Source: Streptomyces narbonensis (GTDB lineage Bacteria > Actinomycetota > Actinomycetes > Streptomycetales > Streptomycetaceae). Taken from it: 64,000 nt of DNA. Position 1 is the stretch's first letter. Each line of letters starts with the position of its first letter. Made by a program: the position numbers and the translations under genes. The notes below the pieces were generated by a model, which saw only the letters and a program-made list of their open reading frames with translations, did not search any database and had not been told where the DNA came from. Location: assembly GCF_014649015.1 (NCBI RefSeq), contig NZ_BMSF01000006.1, positions 186,001 to 250,000 on the forward strand, written 5' to 3'. Below, one piece after another: positions 1-7,944 of the stretch.

Positions 1-35
1 CCGCACTCGGTGCACTGGTACTGGTAGGTCGGCAC
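1..35 (-). CDS. ruc: FmdB-family zinc-ribbon protein, Ruc-like (N-terminus only)
   Basis: Only the first 11 codons lie in the window. They read (V)PTYQYQCTECG from a GTG start, which is the N-terminus of FmdB-type single zinc-ribbon proteins and contains the first CxxC. A strong ribosome binding site, CCAGGAGG on the coding strand, lies just upstream. In Mycobacterium tuberculosis the equivalent protein Rv0991c (Ruc) is a redox-regulated chaperone controlled by HrcA and encoded near 5-formyltetrahydrofolate cyclo-ligase and galU; both genes are also in this window. The CIRCE element directly upstream supports the same identity. The rest of the protein cannot be checked. Confidence 0.75.
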   Translation of the reverse strand, partial: MPTYQYQCTEC

Positions 36-46
36 TTGACTTCCTC

Positions 47-73
47 CTGGCACTCACACTCATCGAGTGCTAA
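47..73 (-). promoter_or_regulatory. CIRCE element (HrcA operator) ahead of the Ruc-like gene
   Basis: On the coding strand of the Ruc-like gene the site reads TTAGCACTC, nine bases, GAGTGCCAG. The left arm matches the CIRCE consensus exactly and the right arm matches at 7 of 9 positions, with the canonical 9-base spacer. It abuts the ribosome binding site, so HrcA bound here would block transcription. HrcA-CIRCE normally controls groES/groEL and, in mycobacteria, ruc, so heat or protein-folding stress is the expected inducer. Confidence 0.85.
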
Positions 74-103
74 CGACGATCCATACTGACGTATTCCGTG
101 GGA

Positions 104-1375
104 TCAGTCCACCGCCACCGGCACGCGGTGACCGATACCACGTGCCGCGACCCGGCTGGTCTCGCGCGGCTTCAGCCGCGACCGGAGGGCGAGGAGCGTG
201 CCCAGGGCGAGGACGGTGCCGGCCATCGGGACCAGGAATCCGGCGCTGGATCCCTGGGAGTCGGCGAGGCGGCCGGCGATCGTGACGGCCGCGGCCTGGC
301 CGAGCGCGACGGCGCCGGTGAGCCAGGTGAAGGCCTCGGTACGGGCCGACGCCGGGATCAGGGTCTCGACGATGGTGTAGCCGGTGATCAGGGCGGGGGC
401 GATGCACAGACCCACGACCAGGCCCAGGGCGCCGAGGAGGAGCACCGAGTGCGCGGTCCACAGCAGGGAGGCCGCGACCGTGAGGCCGGCGTAGCCGAGG
501 ATCAGGCGGCGGCGGGGCCCGGTCTTCCAGGCCACGGCGCCCATCGCGATGCCCGCGAGCATGTTGCCGGCGGCGAAGATCCCGTACAGCAGGCCGTTGG
601 CGCCGGGGTTGCCGATCTCCTCGGTGAAGGCGGTCAGGGAGACCTGCATGCCGCCGAAGACGGAACCGATGCCGAGGAAGGCGACGATCAGGACGCGGAC
701 GCCGGGGATGGAGAGGGCCGAGCGGTGGGGCTCGGAGGCGGCGGCCGCGGAGATCCCGTACGCGGGCTGGGTGGCGCGCTGCGCGGCGAAGAACAGGCCG
801 CCGACGAGGGTGAGGGCGGCCTCGGCGATCAGGCCGGCGGCCGGGTGGATGCCGGTGCACAGGGCGGTCGCGAGGACGGGTCCGACGACGAAGGTGAACT
901 CGTCGGTCACGGACTCGAAGGCCGCGGCCGTCGGCATCAGCGGGGTGCCGTCCAGCTTCGCCGCCCAGCGGGCCCGGACCATCGGTCCGACCTGGGGCAC
1001 GGACGCGCCGGCGGGCACGGCGGCCAGGAACAGCGCCCACAGCGGGGCGCCGCTCAGGGCGAGCACGACCAGCAGGGAGACGGACGCGGTGTGGACGAGG
1101 ACGCCGGGGAGCAGGACGGCGCGCTGGCCGAAGCGGTCGGCGAGCTTGCCGCTCTGCGGCGCGAAGAGCGCCATGGAGACACCGGTGACGGCGGCGACCG
1201 CGCCGGCGCTGCCGAAGGAGCCGGTGGTGTGCTGGACGAGCAGGACGATGCCGATGGTCAGCATCGCGAAGGGCTGCCGGGCGGCGAAGCCGGGGAGCAG
1301 GAAGGACAGCGCACCGGGAGTGCGCAGCAGCTGCCCGTAGCCGGGCCGCTTGTCCGAGATGACCGTGGACGCCAC
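104..1375 (-). CDS. MFS transporter
   Basis: The 423-residue protein is a major facilitator superfamily permease of about twelve hydrophobic segments, starting shortly after residue 20 (LLPGFAARQPFAMLTIGIVL). The loop LFAPQSGKLADRFGQR after segment 2 resembles the MFS motif A. The GTG start at 1375 is chosen because AGAAAGG lies just upstream and family similarity begins there; upstream codons in frame are Arg/His-rich and not protein-like. The substrate cannot be inferred, but such permeases are usually drug or metabolite exporters. It lies downstream of the antiporter gene and upstream of the Ruc-like gene on the same strand, and its own gap contains two inverted repeats. Confidence 0.8.
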   Translation of the reverse strand: MASTVISDKRPGYGQLLRTPGALSFLLPGFAARQPFAMLTIGIVLLVQHTTGSFGSAGAVAAVTGVSMALFAPQSGKLADRFGQRAVLLPGVLVHTASVSLLVVLALSGAPLWALFLAAVPAGASVPQVGPMVRARWAAKLDGTPLMPTAAAFESVTDEFTFVVGPVLATALCTGIHPAAGLIAEAALTLVGGLFFAAQRATQPAYGISAAAASEPHRSALSIPGVRVLIVAFLGIGSVFGGMQVSLTAFTEEIGNPGANGLLYGIFAAGNMLAGIAMGAVAWKTGPRRRLILGYAGLTVAASLLWTAHSVLLLGALGLVVGLCIAPALITGYTIVETLIPASARTEAFTWLTGAVALGQAAAVTIAGRLADSQGSSAGFLVPMAGTVLALGTLLALRSRLKPRETSRVAARGIGHRVPVAVD

Positions 1376-1522
1376 GGTCCTGGCCTTTCTGCCGCCTGGT
1401 AGCGCGCCCCCGGCACTGTGGTGCGGGTGTCGCCGAGAGCTGTCCTCATGCGCGTTACTGCGGTAGATACCGGGCCGGCCCCACTGCGGAGGGGCGCCAC
1501 GGCCGCCATACGGTCGCGCCAG

Positions 1523-1587
1523 CTCTGCGTCAGGCAGAGTTGGTTCGATCAGGTGTGCCTTCATGGTACAGGGAAGAGCATCTTCCC
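1523..1587. promoter_or_regulatory. Two short inverted repeats upstream of the MFS gene
   Basis: The 252-bp gap 1376-1627 has no convincing gene. It holds two perfect dyads: CTCTGC-N5-GCAGAG at 1523-1539 and GGGAAGA-N3-TCTTCCC at 1571-1587. They could be operators for the MFS gene, or the second could form a small hairpin in the antiporter transcript. There is no T-run, so a classical terminator is not supported. Confidence 0.35.
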
Positions 1588-1627
1588 GCCTGGGAAAACG
1601 CTCCCGCACCCGAAATAATGCCTGCGA

Positions 1628-3316
1628 TTAACCGGAAGTTTTCTTCCGTCCGCCGGATTGTCCGCCGGATTGTCCGCCTGATTGTCCGCCGGTTCGTCCG
1701 CCGGTTCGTCCGCCCGGCTGCCGACCGGTCTGGCCGTCGGTCCCTGCCCCGGTCTGTCCGCCGGAGTGTCCGCCCGGCAGGTGGAACCGCATCGCCGTCC
1801 CGCCAGTGGTCGTCGACAGCTCCTTGCCGCCGCCCGTGCCGAGCCAGCCGGCGAGCTTGCCGCCCTGGCCGACGGCCCGCAGGCGCCGCTCCGTGGCGTC
1901 CCGCACGGGGTCGGTCGCGACGACGAGCAGCTCGTCGCCGCGGCGCAGGACGGTCGCGGGGCCCGGGACGAAGCTCTTGTCCTCGCGTACGACGAGGGTG
2001 ACCGCCGCCCCGGCCGGGAGCCGCAGCTCCGCGACCTCGACGCCGTGCATCCGCGATCCCTCGGGGATGGCGACGGAGAGCAGGTGTCCGCGCAGCCGCT
2101 CCAGCGGCGCGGACTCGACGCCGAGGTCGGCGGCCTCGGACGAGTCGCCCAGCTTCAGCGCCCTGGCCAGCCAGGGCAGCGTCGGCCCCTGGACCAGGGT
2201 GTAGACGACGACGAGGACGAAGACGATGTTGAAGACCCGCTCGCTGCCCTCGATCTGCGACACCATCGGGATGGTGGCGAGGATGATGGGGACGGCTCCG
2301 CGCAGGCCGGCCCAGGACATGAGGGCCTGCTCCTGCCACGGGATCCGGAAGGGCGCCAGGCTGACGAGGACCTCCATCGGCCGCGCGACCATCGTCAGGA
2401 CGAGGCCGATGACGACGGCGGGCCAGAAGTCGTGGACGAGCTCGTGCGGGGTGACGAGCAGGCCGAGCAGGACGAACATGCCGATCTGGGCGATCCAGCC
2501 GAGTCCCTCGGCGAAGCCGCGGTTGGCGGGCGCGTGGGGCAGCTTGGCGTTGCCGAGGATCATCGCGGCCAGGTAGACGGCGAGGAAGCCGGATCCGTGG
2601 GCCAGGGCGCCGGCCGCGTACGCCACGACCGCGATGGCCATGACGGCGATCGGGTAGAGGCCGGAGGCGGGCAGGGCGACGTGCCGGAGGCCGTACGCGC
2701 CGAGGAAGCCGACGGCGAGACCGACGGCGACGCCGATCGCGAGCTCCAGGGCGATCGTGCCGACGAGGACGTACCAGGCGTCGACGGGTCCCGCGGTGGA
2801 GAAGGCGACGACGAGGATGACGACGGGGGCGTCGTTGAAGCCGGACTCGGCCTCCAGGACACCGGTGACCCGGGACGGCAGCGGCACCTTGCGCAGCACG
2901 GAGAAGACCGCGGCGGCGTCGGTGGAGGAGACGACGGCGCCGATGATCAGCGCCTGCTGCCATTCCAGGCCGACGAGGTAGTGGGCGGCCGTGGCCGTGA
3001 TGCCGACGCTGACGGCGACCCCGACGGTGGAGAGGACGGTGGCGGCCGGCAGGGCCGGCTTGATCTCCTTCCACTTCGTGCCGAGGCCGCCCTCGGCGAG
3101 GATCACGACGAGGGCCGCGTAGCCGATGACCTGCGTCAGTTCCGCGTTGTCGAAGGCGACGTTGCCGATGCCGTCCTGCCCTATCGCGACACCGATCCCG
3201 AGGTAGAGCAGCAGGCTGGGGAGCCCGCTCCGCGACGAGATCCGCACGGCCGCGACGGCGATCAGCAACACCAGCGAGCAGATGAGCAGAAGTTCGTTGA
3301 GCTCGTGGACAGTCAG
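1628..3316 (-). CDS. CPA1-type monovalent cation/H+ antiporter with C-terminal TrkA-C-like domain
   Basis: The protein of about 562 residues has a Na+/H+ exchanger domain of 12-13 membrane segments, with the acidic pairs typical of CPA1 transporters (SSTDAAAVF and ESGFNDAPVV). A cytosolic part follows whose ESAPLERLRGHLLSVAIPEG stretch and later region resemble the nucleotide-sensing TrkA-C domain of CvrA/NhaP2-type K+/H+ antiporters. The last 50 residues are a Gly/Thr/Gln/Ser repeat tail. The start chosen is CTG at 3316: GGGAAGGAA sits seven bases upstream and the frame reads (L)TVHELNELLLICSLVLL, which supplies the first helix. The first GTG (3271) would cut that helix and has no ribosome binding site. 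Role: cation and pH homeostasis at the membrane. Confidence 0.8.
   Translation of the reverse strand: MTVHELNELLLICSLVLLIAVAAVRISSRSGLPSLLLYLGIGVAIGQDGIGNVAFDNAELTQVIGYAALVVILAEGGLGTKWKEIKPALPAATVLSTVGVAVSVGITATAAHYLVGLEWQQALIIGAVVSSTDAAAVFSVLRKVPLPSRVTGVLEAESGFNDAPVVILVVAFSTAGPVDAWYVLVGTIALELAIGVAVGLAVGFLGAYGLRHVALPASGLYPIAVMAIAVVAYAAGALAHGSGFLAVYLAAMILGNAKLPHAPANRGFAEGLGWIAQIGMFVLLGLLVTPHELVHDFWPAVVIGLVLTMVARPMEVLVSLAPFRIPWQEQALMSWAGLRGAVPIILATIPMVSQIEGSERVFNIVFVLVVVYTLVQGPTLPWLARALKLGDSSEAADLGVESAPLERLRGHLLSVAIPEGSRMHGVEVAELRLPAGAAVTLVVREDKSFVPGPATVLRRGDELLVVATDPVRDATERRLRAVGQGGKLAGWLGTGGGKELSTTTGGTAMRFHLPGGHSGGQTGAGTDGQTGRQPGGRTGGRTGGQSGGQSGGQSGGRKKTSG
1648..1707. repeat. 12-bp tandem repeat in the antiporter C-terminus
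   Basis: Five copies of a 12-bp unit close to GTCCGCCGGATT run head to tail, with a partial sixth. They encode the Thr/Ser-Gly-Gly repeats at the end of the antiporter. The period keeps the frame, so copy-number change would only alter tail length. Confidence 0.8.
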
Positions 3317-3530
3317 TGGCCGTTCCTTCCCCTCGCATGCAGCTGGATCGTTCCTCCAGCGGCCGACACTTCGTTACCTTACCTAATCTTTAACGTTTTC
3401 TTGACGCCTTCTTTGCGTCGGCCCGCTCATCAGTACGGTTCTCTTCCTGACACCGAGTCCGGGCCCTCCGGACGCTGCGCCTAAGGTTGCACCCGTACTC
3501 CAGGACCACCCTGCCCCTCGAAGGACAGCG

Positions 3531-6302
3531 ATGCCCTCCAACACGACCGCGCCCCCGGGCAAGAAGACCGCCAAGAAGAAAGGGCGGCGCGCCCGTCTGT
3601 TCCTCCTCGTCCTGGTCCTCGCACTGGTCGCGGGCATCGGATTCGGCGGGTACTGGGGTGTCAGCACCGTCCGGGCCTCGTTCCCGCAGACCACCGGCGA
3701 GATCCGGCTCGACAGCCTCTCCGCCGACGTCGAGGTCAAACGCGACGCGAACGGCGTCCCGCAGATCTACGCGGACAACGAGACGGACCTCTTCCGCGCC
3801 CAGGGCTACGTCCAGGCACAGGACCGCTTCTACGAGATGGACGTCCGCCGGCACGTGACCGCGGGCCGCCTCTCCGAGATGTTCGGCGAGAGCCAGGTCG
3901 AGACGGACTCCTTCCTGCGCACGCTCGGCTGGCGCCGGGTCGCGCAGCAGGAGTACGACACGGTGCTGTCGGCCGAGACGAAGAAGTACCTCAAGGCCTA
4001 TGCGGAGGGCGTCAACGCCTACCTGAAGGACCGGGCCCCGAAGGACATCTCCGTCGAGTACGCGGCCCTGTCCTTCACCAACGACTACACGATCGAGCCG
4101 TGGACCCCGGTCGACTCGGTGGCCTGGCTCAAGGCCATGGCCTGGGACCTGCGCGGCAACATGCAGGACGAGATCGACCGCTCGCTGATGACGAGCCGGA
4201 TGAGCGCGAGCCAGATCAAGCAGCTCTACCCGGAGTACCCGTACGCGCTGCACCAGCCGATCCTCGACAAGGGTGCCGTCGACGAGACCACCGGGAAGTT
4301 CGACCCGGCGGCCGACGCCACCGAGGGCGACGGGGCGACGACCGGTGACACCCCGGGCACCGGCCCCGGCGGTTCCGGTTCCGGTTCCTCCTCCGGCGGC
4401 GGCGGCGTGGACGCCCAGCTCGGCGCGCTCTCCGAGGTGCTCGACGGCATCCCGGCGCTCCTCGGCCCCAACGGCAACGGCATCGGCTCGAACTCCTGGG
4501 TCGTCGCCGGCGACAAGACGACCTCGGGCAAGCCGCTCCTGGCCAACGACCCGCACCTCTCGCCGCAGCTGCCGTCCCTCTGGTACCAGATGGGCCTGCA
4601 CTGCCGCTCGGTCTCCGCGACGTGCCGCTACGACGTCGCCGGCTACACCTTCTCCGGCATGCCCGGCGTGATCATCGGCCACAACGACAAGATCGCCTGG
4701 GGTCTCACCAACCTCGGGGCCGACGTCACCGACCTCTACCTGGAGAAGATCGGCCCGGACGGCTACCTCGTCGACGGCAGGACCAAGCCGTTCACGACCC
4801 GCGAAGAGGTCATCAAGGTCGCCGGGGGCGAAGACCGCAAGATCACGGTCCGCTCCACCGAGCGCGGCCCGCTCGTCTCCGACCGCTCCTCCGAGCTGGA
4901 GACGGTCGGCCAGAAGGCCCCCGTCGGCAACGCCGCCCCCGACCGCGGCACCGGCTACGGCGTCTCCCTCCAGTGGACGGCGCTCCAGCCCGGCAAGTCG
5001 ATGGACGCGATCTTCGCGCTCGACCGCGCCAAGGACTTCACCACCTTCCGGGCCGCGGCCAAGAACTTCGAGGTCCCGTCCCAGAACCTGATCTACGCCG
5101 ACACCGAGGGCCACATCGGCTACCAGTCCCCGGGCAAGATCCCGCAGCGCACCAAGGGCGACGGCGCGCTCCCGGCGCCGGGCTGGGACTCCACGTACAA
5201 GTGGAAGGGGTACATCCCCTTCGAGCAGCTGCCGTACGAGTTCGACCCGGCGCGCGGCTACATCGTCACCGCCAACCAGGCCGTGATCGACCAGAAGACC
5301 TACCCCGACCTGCTCACCAAGGACTGGGGCTACGGCTCGCGCAGCCAGCGGATCAACGACCTCATCGAGTCGAAGACCAAGGACGGCGGCAAGATCTCGC
5401 CGGACGACATGCGGACCATGCAGACGGACAACCGCAGCGAGATCGCGACGCTGCTCAACCCGCTCCTGCTGAAGGTCGACATCTCCGACCCGTACGTCCG
5501 CGAGGCGCAGAAGCTGCTGGAGGGCTGGGACTACACCCAGGAGCCCGACTCGGCCGCCGCCGCCTACTTCAACGCGGTCTGGCGCAACGTCCTGAAGCTC
5601 GCCTTCGGCGACAAGCTGCCCAAGGAGCTGCGCGCCGAGGGCGACTGCATCAACGTGCTCCCGGCGGAGGCCACCGGACCGGTCGACGAGCAGAACAAGC
5701 TCGTCCGCGAGTGCGGCGAGCGCGATGCCGACTCGGCGCAGCCGGACGGCGGCGACCGCTGGTACGAGGTGGTCCGCCCGCTGCTCAAGCAGGAGAAGAG
5801 CGAGTGGTGGACGACCCCGGGCAACCGCATGGACGCGGCCACCGAGACCCGTGACCAGCTGCTCGCCCGGGCCATGAAGGACGCCCGTTGGGAGCTGACC
5901 GCCAAGCTCGGCAAGGACATCTCCACCTGGAGCTGGGGCCGGCTGCACCAGCTGACCCTGAAGAACCAGACCCTCGGCACCGCCGGACCCGGCGCAGTGC
6001 AGCAGCTCCTCAACCGCGGCCCGTGGAACCTGGGCGGCGGCGAGGCGGCGGTCGACGCGACCGGCTGGAACGCGGCCGGCGGCTACGAGGTCATCTGGGT
6101 GCCGTCGATGCGGATGGTGGTCAACGTCGGCGACTGGGACAAGTCCCGGTGGGTCAACCTGACCGGCGCCTCCGGTCACGCCTTCCACACGAACTACACC
6201 GACCAGACGGACACCTGGGCGAAGGGCGAGCTGTACGACTGGGCCTACGGCAAGGCGGCCGTCGACGCGGCGGCGAAGGACACGCTGGTCCTCAAGCCCT
6301 GA
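3531..6302 (+). CDS. Penicillin acylase family protein (Ntn hydrolase), membrane anchored
   Basis: The 923-residue protein belongs to the penicillin G / acyl-homoserine-lactone acylase family, N-terminal nucleophile hydrolases made as one chain that cuts itself. A Lys/Arg-rich start is followed by one membrane segment (residues about 22-42), then the alpha chain with the conserved NGVPQIYADNETDLFRAQGY region. Residues about 262-295 are a Gly/Ser/Thr-rich linker lying ahead of the processing site. The expected cleavage is Gly319-Ser320 in GIGSNSWVV, with Ser320 as nucleophile; the beta chain has NDPHL and GHNDKIAWGLTNLGADVTDLY. It starts at ATG 3531 and is divergent from the antiporter gene across a 214-bp gap that contains an AT-rich stretch. 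Natural substrate unknown: an N-acylated amine, possibly an N-acyl lactone or lipopeptide. Confidence 0.88.
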   Translation: MPSNTTAPPGKKTAKKKGRRARLFLLVLVLALVAGIGFGGYWGVSTVRASFPQTTGEIRLDSLSADVEVKRDANGVPQIYADNETDLFRAQGYVQAQDRFYEMDVRRHVTAGRLSEMFGESQVETDSFLRTLGWRRVAQQEYDTVLSAETKKYLKAYAEGVNAYLKDRAPKDISVEYAALSFTNDYTIEPWTPVDSVAWLKAMAWDLRGNMQDEIDRSLMTSRMSASQIKQLYPEYPYALHQPILDKGAVDETTGKFDPAADATEGDGATTGDTPGTGPGGSGSGSSSGGGGVDAQLGALSEVLDGIPALLGPNGNGIGSNSWVVAGDKTTSGKPLLANDPHLSPQLPSLWYQMGLHCRSVSATCRYDVAGYTFSGMPGVIIGHNDKIAWGLTNLGADVTDLYLEKIGPDGYLVDGRTKPFTTREEVIKVAGGEDRKITVRSTERGPLVSDRSSELETVGQKAPVGNAAPDRGTGYGVSLQWTALQPGKSMDAIFALDRAKDFTTFRAAAKNFEVPSQNLIYADTEGHIGYQSPGKIPQRTKGDGALPAPGWDSTYKWKGYIPFEQLPYEFDPARGYIVTANQAVIDQKTYPDLLTKDWGYGSRSQRINDLIESKTKDGGKISPDDMRTMQTDNRSEIATLLNPLLLKVDISDPYVREAQKLLEGWDYTQEPDSAAAAYFNAVWRNVLKLAFGDKLPKELRAEGDCINVLPAEATGPVDEQNKLVRECGERDADSAQPDGGDRWYEVVRPLLKQEKSEWWTTPGNRMDAATETRDQLLARAMKDARWELTAKLGKDISTWSWGRLHQLTLKNQTLGTAGPGAVQQLLNRGPWNLGGGEAAVDATGWNAAGGYEVIWVPSMRMVVNVGDWDKSRWVNLTGASGHAFHTNYTDQTDTWAKGELYDWAYGKAAVDAAAKDTLVLKP

Positions 6303-6309
6303 TCCCTGG

Positions 6310-6924
6310 TCAGGCGGTACGGAAGCGGGTGACCCCGGCCGGGGTCACCACGGCGTGCACGGGGTGGTCGTGCGGTTCCTCCGGGACCCGGGCGACCACC
6401 TCGTCCGCGTACAGGAGCACCACGAGTGCGGGGTCCTTGCCCGCCCGCGCCAGCCGGGCGAGGACCCGGTCGTAGGAGCCGCCGCCCCGCCCGAGCCGCA
6501 TCCCGCGCCCGTCGACCGCGAGCCCCGGCAGCAGGACGGCGTCGGCGGCGCAGACGGCCTCGGGTCCGAGGCGGGGGCCGACCGGTTCGAGGAGTCCGCG
6601 GCCGGCCTTGGCGAGCCGCTCCGGATGCTCCGGACCTTCGTACGAGGCCCAGTCCAGGTCGTTGTCGGCCAGGAGTACGGGGAGCAGGACCCGCACCCCG
6701 CGCGCGTGCAGGGCGTCGAGCAGCGCGCGGGTGCCCGGCTCGCGGCCCACGGACACGTAGGCGGCGACGGTGGACGCCTCGGCGAGCTCGGCCAGTTCCA
6801 CTCCGTGGCGGGCGAGGGCCGCGGCAGCCTCCGCGCGGGACTCGGCGCTCAGGGCGGCGCGGGCGGCCAGAAGTCGACTGCGCAGCAGGGGCTTTTCGGG
6901 CGAATCGGATGTCTCGGATGTCAT
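6310..6924 (-). CDS. 5-formyltetrahydrofolate cyclo-ligase family protein
   Basis: The 204-residue protein fits the ATP-dependent ligase that converts 5-formyltetrahydrofolate to 5,10-methenyltetrahydrofolate in one-carbon metabolism. The Lys/Arg-rich N-terminus (KPLLRSRLLAARAAL) and the nucleotide-binding loop GRGGGSYDRVLARL near the C-terminus are the family hallmarks. The ATG at 6924 has GAGG eight bases upstream, whereas the in-frame GTG 21 bases further out has none. It converges on the penicillin acylase gene with a seven-base gap and is divergent from galU. In mycobacteria the same gene lies beside galU. Confidence 0.85.
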   Translation of the reverse strand: MTSETSDSPEKPLLRSRLLAARAALSAESRAEAAAALARHGVELAELAEASTVAAYVSVGREPGTRALLDALHARGVRVLLPVLLADNDLDWASYEGPEHPERLAKAGRGLLEPVGPRLGPEAVCAADAVLLPGLAVDGRGMRLGRGGGSYDRVLARLARAGKDPALVVLLYADEVVARVPEEPHDHPVHAVVTPAGVTRFRTA

Positions 6925-7028
6925 CGGTGCCTCATCGGAATTCACGAAAGTCTTGTAACTGCCTTTATGTGCATGAAGTTAATCGAAGCCACATCTTTCT
7001 CTCATTCCGAACGACTAAGGTGCACCCC

Positions 7029-7940
7029 ATGAATCAGTCGCTCCCCAGGCTCGGCCGGATCAGCAAGGCTGTCATCCCGGCCGCGGGCCTCGGCACCCGC
7101 TTCCTCCCGGCCACCAAGGCGACGCCGAAGGAGATGCTGCCGGTCGTCGACAAACCGGCGATCCAGTACGTCGTCGAGGAGGCCGCCGCGGCCGGTCTCT
7201 CGGACGTTCTGATGATCACCGGCCGCAACAAGCGTCCTCTTGAGGACCACTTCGACCGGAACTACGAGCTGGAGGAAGCTCTGACCCGGAAGGGCGACGA
7301 CGAGCGCCTCTCCAAGGTCCAGGAGTCCAGCGACCTCGCCACCATGCACTACGTGCGCCAGGGTGCCCCGCGCGGCCTCGGGCACGCGGTGCTCTGCGCG
7401 GCCCCGCACGTCGGCGACCAGCCCTTCGCCGTGCTCCTCGGCGACGACCTGATCGACCCCCGCGACCCGCTCCTCGCCCGGATGGTGGAGGTCCAGGAGC
7501 GCGAGGGCGGCAGCGTGATCGCGCTGATGGAGGTCGAGCCCTCGCAGATCCACCAGTACGGCTGTGCGGCCGTCGAGGCGACCGCCGACGCGGACGTCGT
7601 GCGGGTCACGGACCTGGTCGAGAAGCCGGAGCCGGCGGAGGCGCCGAGCAACTACGCGATCATCGGCCGCTACGTCCTGGATCCGGCCGTCTTCGGGACG
7701 CTGCGGGAGACCGAGCCGGGCCGCGGCGGGGAGATCCAGCTGACCGACGCCCTGCAGAAGCTCGCCGCCGACGAGAAGATCGGCGGGCCGGTGCACGGTG
7801 TCGTGTTCAAGGGCCGCCGCTATGACACCGGTGACCGCGGGGACTATCTGCGTGCCATTGTCAGACTCGCGTGCGAACGTGAAGATCTGGGACCGGACTT
7901 CCGGGACTGGCTCCGGAGGTATGTCAGCGAGGAGATGTAG
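7029..7940 (+). CDS. galU: UTP-glucose-1-phosphate uridylyltransferase
   Basis: The 303-residue protein makes UDP-glucose from UTP and glucose-1-phosphate for cell-envelope glycans, trehalose and galactose metabolism. The nucleotidyltransferase signature AAGLGTRFLPATKATPKEML is at residues about 18-37, followed by VDKPAIQYVVEEA, the substrate region GLGHAVLCAAPHVGD and the late VVFKGRRYDTGDRGDYLRA. The ATG at 7029 has no Shine-Dalgarno sequence, but TAAGGT lies seven bases upstream, so a leaderless transcript is likely. It opens the galU-moeA-moaC-mog-rimJ run and the moeA start follows four bases after its stop. It may serve the galT-galE pathway at the other end of the window. Confidence 0.93.
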   Translation: MNQSLPRLGRISKAVIPAAGLGTRFLPATKATPKEMLPVVDKPAIQYVVEEAAAAGLSDVLMITGRNKRPLEDHFDRNYELEEALTRKGDDERLSKVQESSDLATMHYVRQGAPRGLGHAVLCAAPHVGDQPFAVLLGDDLIDPRDPLLARMVEVQEREGGSVIALMEVEPSQIHQYGCAAVEATADADVVRVTDLVEKPEPAEAPSNYAIIGRYVLDPAVFGTLRETEPGRGGEIQLTDALQKLAADEKIGGPVHGVVFKGRRYDTGDRGDYLRAIVRLACEREDLGPDFRDWLRRYVSEEM

Positions 7941-7944
7941 GACC

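Noticed and set aside
1418..1618. A small plus-strand gene in the MFS/antiporter gap
   Set aside because: Codon bias is weak, there is no ribosome binding site, and it overlaps the inverted repeats.
3373..3389. An iron-regulator (DmdR/DtxR) box, because the minus strand reads TTAGGTAAGGTAAC
   Set aside because: Only one half resembles the 19-bp consensus, and neither flanking gene is an iron gene.
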